Assembly (NCBI RefSeq): GCF_018402695.1
Contig: NZ_JAGYIM010000024.1
Location: 186,001-250,000, forward strand
Source of the DNA: Arsukibacterium sp.
GTDB lineage: Bacteria > Pseudomonadota > Gammaproteobacteria > Enterobacterales > Alteromonadaceae
Direction: 5' to 3'
DNA: 64,000 bases
The notes beneath the pieces were generated by a model that saw only the letters and a program-made list of their open reading frames with translations, was not told where the DNA came from and made no database searches. Each line of letters begins with the position of its first letter. The first letter of the stretch is position 1. Both the position numbers and the translations under genes were made by a program. Of this stretch, positions 9,092 to 16,690 are shown piece after piece.

Positions 9092-10299
9092 CTGCGGGCA
9101 AATCGGCCCAGTTGCTGCTGAGTGCGGGCGGTGCCGCTTAATAAATCTTTTGCTGCCTGGTCAATAGACGCCATTTGCTGATGGGCATCACTGGTTACTT
9201 TTTCAATAGCACTCAAATGCTGGTGAGTCTGCTGGTAGCGCTGCTCCAGTTGCAGCACGGTCTGGCTGATATTATGAATACCACTTTTCGCTTGTTGCAG
9301 TTCCTGCTGTAATTTACCAAACTCACCGCTGGTATCGGCAATTTGCTGCTGGGCTTGCTGCGCCTGCTGGTTCAGGCTTTGTGCTTCGGTGCGGGTTTCG
9401 CCTACCAGTTGCTCCATTTCATTTAAAAAGCCGGAAATTTGTTTAGTGGCATCGTTTACTTTGGCGGCCAGGGTGCGCACTTCATCGGCGACCACGGCAA
9501 AACCGCGGCCGGCATCACCGGCACGGGCGGCTTCAATGGCGGCATTTAATGCCAGCAGGTTGGTCTGATCAGAAAAGGTTTCTACCATCACCAGAATTTG
9601 TCGCACGTTTTCGGAATTTTTGTGCAGGCCATTGATGGTGCTACCAAAGGTATCGAGCAACTTAACGATACCTGATAACTGACCACTGAGTTGCTGCATC
9701 TGGCCACTGGCCACTTTGGCTTTATCGACCGCATGGCCAGATACCTGGTTAACTTCATCACCATGCTGAACAATTTCAGCCAGGTTATCCAGCACCTGAT
9801 CGCTGTCGCGGCGAATTTGGCCGCTGCGTTTTTCGGTATCCTGTAAATGCTGCCGGGTGCTTTTTACTGCCGTTGAAACCTGCTCGTTAACCTGATGGGT
9901 TTCCCGCGCCTGCTGGTGAATATCGCCTAGTAATATCCCAAGCTGGCCGACAAACTGGTTGTACTCCTCCGATAAGGTGCGAAACTCATCAAAAGTAAAC
10001 GCCGGCAGGCGCAGGTTTAAATCAGTGCCTTTGCGGTTAGTATCGTGCAGCGCCCCAACCAGGGTTTTAACTGGCCGCACAAATAAATAATGCATATAGC
10101 CAATGGTAAAAATAAAGGCACTCAGGCCCAGCAGCAGTAAAGCCCACCAGCGGCCGTTTGCACCGCCCTCAGGGTAAGCCATATATATTGCCAGCAGAAA
10201 AAAAACAGCTAAAAAACTGATATTTCCGATGATTTTCCGGCTTAGTGTGCCAAAAAAGGTACGTTCAACAAACAGATAAAGGGAGGTAAAGCCGCTCAT
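9088..10299 (-). CDS. Methyl-accepting chemotaxis protein without periplasmic sensor
   Basis: A 403-residue chemoreceptor-type signal transducer. Two hydrophobic segments (about 25-42 and 51-73) are separated by only a few residues, so there is no periplasmic ligand domain. A HAMP-like region follows (about 74-125), then a long coiled coil with the highly conserved hairpin tip in the form [19 protein letters not shown] and [12 protein letters not shown]. It would signal to CheA/CheW; sensing may be of membrane or cytoplasmic state. No che genes are nearby. It lies convergent with mnmH and shares four bases with it. Confidence 0.92.
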   Translation of the reverse strand: MSGFTSLYLFVERTFFGTLSRKIIGNISFLAVFFLLAIYMAYPEGGANGRWWALLLLGLSAFIFTIGYMHYLFVRPVKTLVGALHDTNRKGTDLNLRLPAFTFDEFRTLSEEYNQFVGQLGILLGDIHQQARETHQVNEQVSTAVKSTRQHLQDTEKRSGQIRRDSDQVLDNLAEIVQHGDEVNQVSGHAVDKAKVASGQMQQLSGQLSGIVKLLDTFGSTINGLHKNSENVRQILVMVETFSDQTNLLALNAAIEAARAGDAGRGFAVVADEVRTLAAKVNDATKQISGFLNEMEQLVGETRTEAQSLNQQAQQAQQQIADTSGEFGKLQQELQQAKSGIHNISQTVLQLEQRYQQTHQHLSAIEKVTSDAHQQMASIDQAAKDLLSGTARTQQQLGRFARS

Positions 10300-10498
10300 A
10301 AAATTATAAACCCTGCCAGCTTAAACAAAGTAAAATCAGCTTATCATAGCCTTTCGCTGCTCGCGAGCCTGCTGCAGGCCATAGGGTTGATCTGAAACAA
10401 CAGCGGTTGGAATTAGCCTTAACCGCCGTTAAGGCATGGTATTTGTTGCAAAAAGCGCTATAGTTCTGCTGTGTCTAATCTAATAAGAACAATACGTT

Positions 10499-10981
10499 AT
10501 GCAAAAGCATCTGACAGAAATACGCTGGGGCATTATTTTTACGCTGGTAATGTTGCTATGGCTGTGGCTGGAGCACATAGTCGGGCTGCATGGGGCTTAT
10601 ATTGAGCATCATGCCACCTATACTAACTTGTTTGCCATTCCGGCTATTTTGATTTTTGTACTGGCGCTGCGTCAGAAAAAACGGCGGGATTATAACGGGG
10701 TGATGAGCTGGAAACAGGGCATAGTTGCGGGTTTGCTGATAACCCTGGTAGTCGTATTGCTAAGCCCGCTATGCCAGTGGTTATTTCACACTGTAATAAG
10801 CCCTGATTATTTTACCAATGTGCAGGCGTATGCCGTTGCACAGCAGATGATGTCAGCAGAAGAGGCGGCAGCGTACTTTAATTTACCCAGCTATATAATC
10901 CAGAGCCTGATAGGCGCTGCGGTAATGGGCAGCATCACGTCAGTAATAGTAGCGTTTTTTCTGCGCAGCAAAACGACCTGA
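10499..10981 (+). CDS. DUF4199 membrane protein
   Basis: A 160-residue membrane protein with four predicted helices (about 10-27, 45-58, 73-95, 135-155). The layout and the sequence between helices three and four (VISPDYFTN, then AAAYFNLPSYIIQ) match DUF4199, a family of unknown function common in marine bacteria. It is a single gene between the chemoreceptor and the BlaI/BlaR1-like pair. The ribosome site is weak. Confidence 0.75.
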   Translation: MQKHLTEIRWGIIFTLVMLLWLWLEHIVGLHGAYIEHHATYTNLFAIPAILIFVLALRQKKRRDYNGVMSWKQGIVAGLLITLVVVLLSPLCQWLFHTVISPDYFTNVQAYAVAQQMMSAEEAAAYFNLPSYIIQSLIGAAVMGSITSVIVAFFLRSKTT

Positions 10982-10987
10982 TATTCC

Positions 10988-11012
10988 GCTGCCCAGCGGG
11001 AGATTGGGCAGC
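10988..11012 (+). terminator. Hairpin after the DUF4199 gene
   Basis: GCTGCCCA-9 bases-TGGGCAGC gives an 8-bp stem seven bases after the DUF4199 stop. No T-run follows, so it may be a weak terminator or an mRNA-end stabiliser. Confidence 0.4.
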
Positions 11013-11125
11013 TTAATATCGGGTTGGCGCTTTCACACAGGGCACAAGCAACAAACGTTGTTAGAAAATGACTTAGTGCCCTAATACCACACTATGTTTA
11101 ACTGCCGAATTAAAAATGCTCGGGA

Positions 11126-12433
11126 TTACTCGGTTGGCCTAACCTTTTTATAAGGAATCGCTTTTATTCGATATGCATTCTGGCTTATACCTGGATTATC
11201 GATTTCAATAACAGCCTCCTTACCTACAGCAACCTGAAGAGTGGGAGAGGCCACTGTGACGGATTCGTTATTTATATTTTCTACTAGTTCCAGCTCCAGC
11301 AAAATTGCGTCACCAAGATCTGTCGCTTTATAATTGAATGAAAAGCCATCATTAAATTTGAAAGATACTTTTTCTGCAAATTCTGACCAAATCTCTAGTT
11401 TAGCTGAATGCCTATCTTCGGTACGGTATTCTCCTGAGGTTTCTCTGTTGTATAAAATATCTATGTCAAACGCTAATAACGAACCTATTTCTTCCGGGTT
11501 TGCATGCGCTGGTTTGTTATCTCTGTCTGGAATTGCTGTAGCAAGCGTGTTCCATGAAATAGCGGTGGTCATCGCAAAGATTGATAGTGCAAAAAGCAGT
11601 TTGTTGCTGAAGTTCATTTTTCGGTTTTCCTTTAAGAGCTTAATTCTGGAGGTAGTTGATGTGTCAACAGATACAATATTTGAAGCTAACTGACTGGTTT
11701 TATGCAAACCAATAAATAAGGTTAAAGATGAAAGATCGTTGATATATTTATCTTTGCCATATTTTTTACTGGCTTCCTCATCACAGAGTGCTTCGATATA
11801 AAAGCGATTTAAATCTACCATTTTGCCAACCAGTGGGTTCCACCAGAAAAGGCATGAGCAAAACTCTAAAATTAAAAGCCGTAGGTTGTCGTTCCGTTTC
11901 CAGTGCTGCTTTTCGTGCGCAATAATAAGATCAATAAAGCTCTTTTCTTGTATTTTATCTGAGATAACGATGATTGGATTCAGCACTCCCAGTAAATACC
12001 CCCCCAAGTGATATTGTGTTGAAAAAACAGGGATCTTGTGCTGGTTAGTAAGGCTATGCAAAGGCATTAGCGCATTGCTTAATAGCAGCTTCCTTTTCCA
12101 GTTATGTAATCTAAGCAGTCGATACACAAAAATGAGGAACCCAAGCGAAATCAGGGTTTTAAATGTCATTTTAATTATGAAATCTATATTTACTTGCTTA
12201 GAAGAAATGTCGGCGGCAGTACCGGCCAAAGCACTATTTGTAAATGAAACGATAATTGGTTCGGCTAATACTGAGCCAGGGATAATGCCCGAAATAAGGC
12301 TATAAGGAATAAACCATACCAGAATAGCGAATAATGACATGAGGTAATTCGCTTTTGCCGATAGCTTTACAAATTTCATTAATGAAATTGCACTGATAAA
12401 CATTAAAATATTGACTAAAAAGTAGCTCCACAT
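11126..12433 (-). CDS. BlaR1/MecR1-type M56 membrane metallopeptidase
   Basis: A 435-residue sensor-protease. Helices at about 4-20, 30-48 and 88-106 precede a cytoplasmic gluzincin domain with HEKQH at 173-177 and a downstream Glu in EALCDEE; a fourth helix at about 280-298 exports the C-terminus. In BlaR1 that exported part is a penicillin-binding domain, but here it is only about 130 residues, lacks SxxK/SxN/KTG motifs and is not recognised. The expected role is to sense an envelope signal and inactivate the partner repressor. Its ATG directly follows the repressor stop. The pair is visibly more AT-rich than its neighbours, hinting at transfer. Confidence 0.85.
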   Translation of the reverse strand: MWSYFLVNILMFISAISLMKFVKLSAKANYLMSLFAILVWFIPYSLISGIIPGSVLAEPIIVSFTNSALAGTAADISSKQVNIDFIIKMTFKTLISLGFLIFVYRLLRLHNWKRKLLLSNALMPLHSLTNQHKIPVFSTQYHLGGYLLGVLNPIIVISDKIQEKSFIDLIIAHEKQHWKRNDNLRLLILEFCSCLFWWNPLVGKMVDLNRFYIEALCDEEASKKYGKDKYINDLSSLTLFIGLHKTSQLASNIVSVDTSTTSRIKLLKENRKMNFSNKLLFALSIFAMTTAISWNTLATAIPDRDNKPAHANPEEIGSLLAFDIDILYNRETSGEYRTEDRHSAKLEIWSEFAEKVSFKFNDGFSFNYKATDLGDAILLELELVENINNESVTVASPTLQVAVGKEAVIEIDNPGISQNAYRIKAIPYKKVRPTE

Positions 12434-12817
12434 CTACCTGAGTTCCTTCTTTTTTTCTCTTAATACCGACTCCAGGTACTCTATGTCTTTAATGCTTAGT
12501 TCTTCTTGCTCAATAATATGCGCAACCAAAGGCCTGCTTTTTCCCAGGAAAACTCTATTAATAAATTCCTTTATAAGTGGAGCACGTACATTTTGCTTTT
12601 CCATCACGGGAAGATAAAAAATAATTCTGCCGTCAGAACGACTGCGAGTAACAGCTTCTTTTTTTTCCAATCTATCGATAATTGTCTTTACTGTTGAGTA
12701 TTTTACCGCTCTTTTATTTTCAATAATTTTATGAATTTCAGGAGCGCTTGCTTCCTTCAATTCCCAGAATATTTGCATTACTTCCAGTTCGAAATCAGAC
12801 AGAGACATATTAACCAT
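12434..12817 (-). CDS. BlaI/MecI/CopY-family repressor
   Basis: A 127-residue winged-helix repressor. The N-terminal 75 residues hold the DNA-binding domain (SDFELEVMQIFWELKEASAP, then YSTVKTIIDRLEKKEAV) and the rest is a dimerisation region. BlaI relatives bind TACA/TGTA dyads and are cleaved or released through an M56 partner, which is the abutting downstream gene. Two perfect palindromes of exactly this type sit just upstream, so the operon should be autorepressed. An internal ATG at 12808 is an equally possible start. Confidence 0.9.
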   Translation of the reverse strand: MVNMSLSDFELEVMQIFWELKEASAPEIHKIIENKRAVKYSTVKTIIDRLEKKEAVTRSRSDGRIIFYLPVMEKQNVRAPLIKEFINRVFLGKSRPLVAHIIEQEELSIKDIEYLESVLREKKKELR

Positions 12818-12825
12818 ACAGTAAG

Positions 12826-12839
12826 TCTACACGTGTAGA
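12826..12839. promoter_or_regulatory. BlaI-type operator, proximal
   Basis: TCTACACGTGTAGA is a perfect 14-bp palindrome containing the TACA...TGTA core of BlaI/MecI operators, nine bases upstream of the repressor start. Confidence 0.8.
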
Positions 12840-12847
12840 GATGCTAG

Positions 12848-12861
12848 TCTACAATTGTAGA
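12848..12861. promoter_or_regulatory. BlaI-type operator, distal
   Basis: TCTACAATTGTAGA is a second perfect 14-bp palindrome. Its centre is 22 bp from the first, two helical turns, so two dimers could bind the same face. On the minus strand a TTGACT box (12876-12871) stands upstream, so the distal operator falls in the -10 region. Confidence 0.8.
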
Positions 12862-12987
12862 GAATGCAATAGTCAAAATCAGATAGCGCTGTCAGAACCG
12901 GAACTGATCAGAGAGAGTGGCGTGGCTGTCTGGTAATCGCCGCAATATTGAGCTTTTTTCTTGCCTTTTGCTAAATATCTATTAAAG

Positions 12988-13007
12988 TGATATCAAAATA
13001 ATATCAT
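12988..13007. promoter_or_regulatory. Possible operator of the SPFH/Arc-like operon
   Basis: TGATATCA (perfect 8-bp palindrome, 12988-12995) is followed by AATATCAT; together TGATAT-7 bases-ATATCA forms an inverted repeat about 20 bases before the SPFH gene. Ribbon-helix-helix proteins bind such short repeated half-sites, and the operon encodes one, so autoregulation is a reasonable inference. Confidence 0.4.
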
Positions 13008-13023
13008 ATTAATGGGGTGGGTT

Positions 13024-13878
13024 ATGTTGCAGGAACGAATGATTAACAGCAAAGGTGGCTTTGGCATGATTGGCGTGCTGCTGATATTGCAGGTGTTAAT
13101 GGTGGCTGCGGCTATTGTCATGCCAGGTGTGATTAAAGCCGTATTTTTACTAGCTGCAGTTGTAGTGCTGGTGTGCTGGTTTGGCTTTTATATGGTGCAC
13201 CCGAATCAGTCGGCGGTACTGCAGTTGTTTGGCCGCTATGTTGGCACCGATTTAAATAACGGTTTGCGCTGGTCTAACCCGCTATATAGCAAGCAGAAAG
13301 TGTCGCTTAGGGTGCGTAACTTTGAAAGCAGCAAAATGAAGGTAAATGACAGCGCCGGTAACCCGGTGGAAATTGCTGCAGTGGTAGTCTGGAAAGTGGT
13401 TGATAGCGCCGAAGCGGTATTTGAAGTGGATAATTATGAGAATTTCGTTAGCATTCAAAGCGAGTCGGCGATCCGTCATTTAGCATCCAGCTATGCCTAT
13501 GATGCCGGAAATGATGATGATATCAGCCTGCGTAGCAGTACCGATGACATTACTGAGCTGCTAAAAAGTGAAATTCAGGCACGGCTGAATAAAGCCGGGG
13601 TGCAGGTACTGGAGTCGCGCATCAGCCACCTGGCTTATGCCCAGGAAATTGCCAGCGCCATGCTGCAGCGTCAACAGGCAGCGGCTATTGTTGCGGCGCG
13701 GCGGCAAATTGTCGAAGGTGCGGTTGGTATGGTGGAATCGGCGTTGGAGCAGTTATCAGCGCGCAATGTGGTAGAGCTGGACGATGAGCGCAAAGCCGCC
13801 ATGGTCGGTAATTTACTGGTGGTATTGTGTGGCGATCATCATGTGCAACCGGTGTTAAATACCGGTAGCCTGTATTAG
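13024..13878 (+). CDS. SPFH/stomatin-like domain protein
   Basis: A 284-residue protein with two hydrophobic stretches near the N-terminus (about 11-30 and 35-57 of this start) followed by an SPFH (prohibitin/stomatin) domain, e.g. [20 protein letters not shown] and [20 protein letters not shown], and a coiled coil. Such proteins scaffold membrane microdomains or proteases. Three starts are possible: ATG 13012, ATG 13024 (preceded by GGGGTGG, chosen) and ATG 13039 (preceded by AGGA). The next gene, 11 bases on, encodes an Arc-like DNA-binding protein, a pairing I recall as recurring in Proteobacteria. Confidence 0.85.
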   Translation: MLQERMINSKGGFGMIGVLLILQVLMVAAAIVMPGVIKAVFLLAAVVVLVCWFGFYMVHPNQSAVLQLFGRYVGTDLNNGLRWSNPLYSKQKVSLRVRNFESSKMKVNDSAGNPVEIAAVVVWKVVDSAEAVFEVDNYENFVSIQSESAIRHLASSYAYDAGNDDDISLRSSTDDITELLKSEIQARLNKAGVQVLESRISHLAYAQEIASAMLQRQQAAAIVAARRQIVEGAVGMVESALEQLSARNVVELDDERKAAMVGNLLVVLCGDHHVQPVLNTGSLY

Positions 13879-13889
13879 TCGGGGCGCTT

Positions 13890-14090
13890 GTGGCGAAAAA
13901 AGCCTTTGCCTTACGGCTGGACGACAAAATGCTCAGCGCCTTGCAGCGCTGGGCAGAGGATGAGTTTCGCAGCGTTAACGGCCAGATAGAGTATTTGCTG
14001 CATGACGCGCTACGTAAAGCCGGGCGCTTGCCCGCAAAACAGTCTGACGATACTAATGCTGCTAACCCGGCTGACGAACAGGCAGAGTGA
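13890..14090 (+). CDS. Arc-like ribbon-helix-helix DNA-binding protein
   Basis: A 66-residue protein whose first 50 residues fit the Arc/MetJ ribbon-helix-helix fold: a strand AKKAFALRLDD, helix LSALQRWAEDEF and helix GQIEYLLHDALRKAG. The polar tail is probably disordered. It follows the SPFH gene by 11 bases, so they form an operon, and it probably regulates that operon. The start codon appears to be GTG at 13890. A toxin-antitoxin role is less likely because the partner is an SPFH protein. Confidence 0.82.
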   Translation: MAKKAFALRLDDKMLSALQRWAEDEFRSVNGQIEYLLHDALRKAGRLPAKQSDDTNAANPADEQAE

Positions 14091-14117
14091 CAGACCACTT
14101 CTGCGTTACGAGTCTGC

Positions 14118-15218
14118 TTATTCTGTCGTTTTCAGCGTCGTTTTCAACGCTTTCTCCCCGCCCGGCAACGAGTAGCGCATAATACGCCAGAATACGCTGC
14201 TGTACTGACTGATAAAGCTGCCAGTGTTGTAGCTAATGCCATACTTTTCAGCAATAGCCTGTACCTGCTGTGCCATCGCCGGGTAATGCCTGGCTGGAAT
14301 ATCCGGAAATAAGTGATGCTCAATCTGGCAGCTTAAATGGCCGGTTAAAATATGCAACCAGGTCGGGCCGGTAAAGTTTGATGAGCCCAACATCTGGCGG
14401 TAATACCACTGGCCCCGGCTTTCGTTTTCGCATTCTGCAGCACTAAACGTATGCACGTCTTTGGTAAAGTGGCCGCAGAAAATTACGGTTGAGGTCCATA
14501 AATTACGGATAAGATTCGCCAGTAAATTCCCCGTTAACACCCATAGCCACATTGGCCCGGCAATTAACGGAAAAAACAGATAATCTTTTAGCAACTGGCG
14601 GGCGCCTTTGCTGAAGAATGCATGTTTAAGTTCGCGGTCAGTTACCTGCGAGTGGCGATCTGCTTTCTTCTTACCGGCAAACACCCGTTGTGCTGCCAGT
14701 TCGTGGTACGACACGCCCCACTGAAATAACATACTAAGCACAAGGTAAGTACCACCTTGCCACAGGTTACGCAGCCGCCAGCGAAAGTCATTACTTAAGC
14801 GCAACAGGCCATAGCCAAAATCGCGGTCCAAACCTATGATATTGGTATAGGTATGATGTTCAAAATTATGGGTGCGCTGCCAGGAGCCGGCATCACAGGC
14901 AATATCCCATTCAAACCGTCTGGAGTGCAGTATAGGATCGTTCATCCAGTCATACTGGCCGTGTAATACATTGTGGCCAATTTCCATATTGTCGAGAATT
15001 TTGGCCAGCGCCAACAGTAACACGCCGAGCAGCCAAAACCAGGGCGTAATAAAGCCCAGCACCATTAACACCCGGCCACTGATGGCACTGATCCGCTGCA
15101 CTAACAATACCCGGCGGATATAGCGCGCATCAGCCTCGCCCAACTGCTGTTGCACTTGTTTTTTTACATTGTCGAGTTCTTGCTCGAGGGCATTAAATTG
15201 TTCTGTGGAAAGTCTCAT
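14118..15218 (-). CDS. Membrane fatty-acid desaturase
   Basis: A 366-residue diiron desaturase with the three histidine boxes of the family: HNVLH (82-86), HNFEHH (117-122) and QIEHH (about 310-314), set among hydrophobic segments. The box pattern matches acyl-CoA/acyl-lipid desaturases of the DesA3 type that introduce a cis double bond into saturated chains. Electrons probably come from the ferredoxin reductase encoded immediately upstream in the same direction, 10 bases away. The pair would adjust membrane fluidity; position specificity cannot be read from the sequence. Confidence 0.92.
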   Translation of the reverse strand: MRLSTEQFNALEQELDNVKKQVQQQLGEADARYIRRVLLVQRISAISGRVLMVLGFITPWFWLLGVLLLALAKILDNMEIGHNVLHGQYDWMNDPILHSRRFEWDIACDAGSWQRTHNFEHHTYTNIIGLDRDFGYGLLRLSNDFRWRLRNLWQGGTYLVLSMLFQWGVSYHELAAQRVFAGKKKADRHSQVTDRELKHAFFSKGARQLLKDYLFFPLIAGPMWLWVLTGNLLANLIRNLWTSTVIFCGHFTKDVHTFSAAECENESRGQWYYRQMLGSSNFTGPTWLHILTGHLSCQIEHHLFPDIPARHYPAMAQQVQAIAEKYGISYNTGSFISQYSSVFWRIMRYSLPGGEKALKTTLKTTE

Positions 15219-15228
15219 GGAAGTCCTG

Positions 15229-16320
15229 TTACAGCTTAATCACAAGTTCGGTTACTGGCTGGCTGACACACAGCTGAATTTGTTCGGCGCCATGACCACT
15301 TAAGTCGCCACTTCGGATATCACGCACCTGGCCTGATACTTTGTCGCAGACGCACTGAAAACAAACACCGACCCGACAGCCAAAGCGCGGGGTAAGGCCA
15401 TATTGTTCAGCGTTTTGCAGCAGGCTTTGCTGTCGGTTCAGCGATACCGCGATGCGGGTACCGGCCCGGATAAAATGGCCGGATAACGTTGAGGCATCTG
15501 CCTCTGGATCAGCTGGCCCTGACATAGCTACGCCAAATTGTTCTTGCCGAATAGCTGTCGAGTTAATGCCGGCATTGACCAGTGCATTGCGTTGCTGTTG
15601 CATAAAAGCGGCAGGCCCGCACAGATAAAACTGCTGGTGGCTGATATCGGCTATAAGTTGCTGTTGCCAGGCAGCTGCCGGTTCAACGCGACTATCCGAT
15701 AACTGCAACTGAAACAGCGGCTGTCTGGTAGCAAGCTGTTGCAGTGCTGTTAGCAACGCGGCGTTTTCTGCACCACGGCAACGATAATGCAACGTGACTG
15801 GCGCCAGCCAGTGGCGCTGGCTAAGTAGCATGGCCGCTACAGGCGTAATACCGGAGCCTGCTGCAATAAACATGGCGGGCAAATCGGGTTGCTGCCAGTG
15901 AAAATCGCCCTGTGCCAGGCTGATATTCAGCATACTGGCGTTGGCTAGTTGCGCTAACAGCGGGGTAACTTCACCCATAGCGTTTACTTTGCAGCATAGC
16001 TGAATTTGCTGCTGGCTTTGCCACAGCTTGAGCGAAGAGCAAATACTAAAAGGCCGGCTTAGGTAACGGCCGTTATTTTTAATGGTTAATACAATATGCT
16101 GACCTGGTACAAAACCCGTCCAGCGCTCAGATACCTTAACAGTCAGCAGGAGCATATCCGTTGTTTGCCATTGCTGACTAACTAAACGAGCCCGGTATAA
16201 CCCAGGTAAAAAGCCGGGCCATAGCCGCTGAATTAATGGCAAAAAGTACAAGGTTAAAGACGGCTGATTTGCCAGCATTAAACAAAACGTGCGCCAAAGG
16301 CGGCTTAATAAGGGCTTCAC
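15229..16320 (-). CDS. Ferredoxin reductase with 2Fe-2S domain (desaturase partner)
   Basis: A 363-residue flavoprotein. A FAD-binding barrel with GRYLSRPFSICSS (about residues 88-100) precedes an NAD(P)H domain (FIAAGSGITPVAAML) and a C-terminal plant-type ferredoxin domain with CRVGVCFQC plus a later Cys in QLCVS as cluster ligands. This is the reductase architecture of the DesA3 partner, passing electrons from NAD(P)H to the desaturase encoded next. About 40 N-terminal residues precede the flavin domain. The gene is first in the two-gene operon. Confidence 0.92.
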   Translation of the reverse strand: MKPLLSRLWRTFCLMLANQPSLTLYFLPLIQRLWPGFLPGLYRARLVSQQWQTTDMLLLTVKVSERWTGFVPGQHIVLTIKNNGRYLSRPFSICSSLKLWQSQQQIQLCCKVNAMGEVTPLLAQLANASMLNISLAQGDFHWQQPDLPAMFIAAGSGITPVAAMLLSQRHWLAPVTLHYRCRGAENAALLTALQQLATRQPLFQLQLSDSRVEPAAAWQQQLIADISHQQFYLCGPAAFMQQQRNALVNAGINSTAIRQEQFGVAMSGPADPEADASTLSGHFIRAGTRIAVSLNRQQSLLQNAEQYGLTPRFGCRVGVCFQCVCDKVSGQVRDIRSGDLSGHGAEQIQLCVSQPVTELVIKL

Positions 16321-16690
16321 CTGATTCTCTGCTATCCGTTAATATACTACCTGAAATTTCAGCGCACATTTGTACACTAAAATATCTGGTTTGGCCAGTT
16401 TGTTTTACAGTATTTCGTTTTGGCTGTTTCAAGCATATGAATTAATTAAAAATAAAAATTTATTTTATAAAAGGAAAAATAAAATTCAGTGAACACTTGT
16501 CCATTTTTACATTTAGAAGAATGGTTTTTGCGGCTGTTTTTGCCGGTTAAGCCTTGCTGCTAACATCCGCCCGGGTCCATTGGTTAATTAACATCGGTTA
16601 AAGACAGTAGTTAACCACCCGCGCGGTTGAATAAACGCAAGTTGTTGACTAGGCTCTTGTATATTCGATACATCTAAAGTCTAACTCATT
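16321..16690. other. Intergenic region, 370 bp
   Basis: Divergent gap between the ferredoxin reductase and the TolB-like/TPR gene. The middle (about 16430-16500) is very AT-rich. A TTGACT box at 16645-16650 could serve the rightward gene, but no good -10 is seen at the right spacing. No RNA gene or small ORF stands out. Confidence 0.6.

Noticed and set aside
13890-14090. Arc-like protein as an antitoxin
   Set aside because: Its operon partner is an SPFH membrane protein, not a toxin-like gene.
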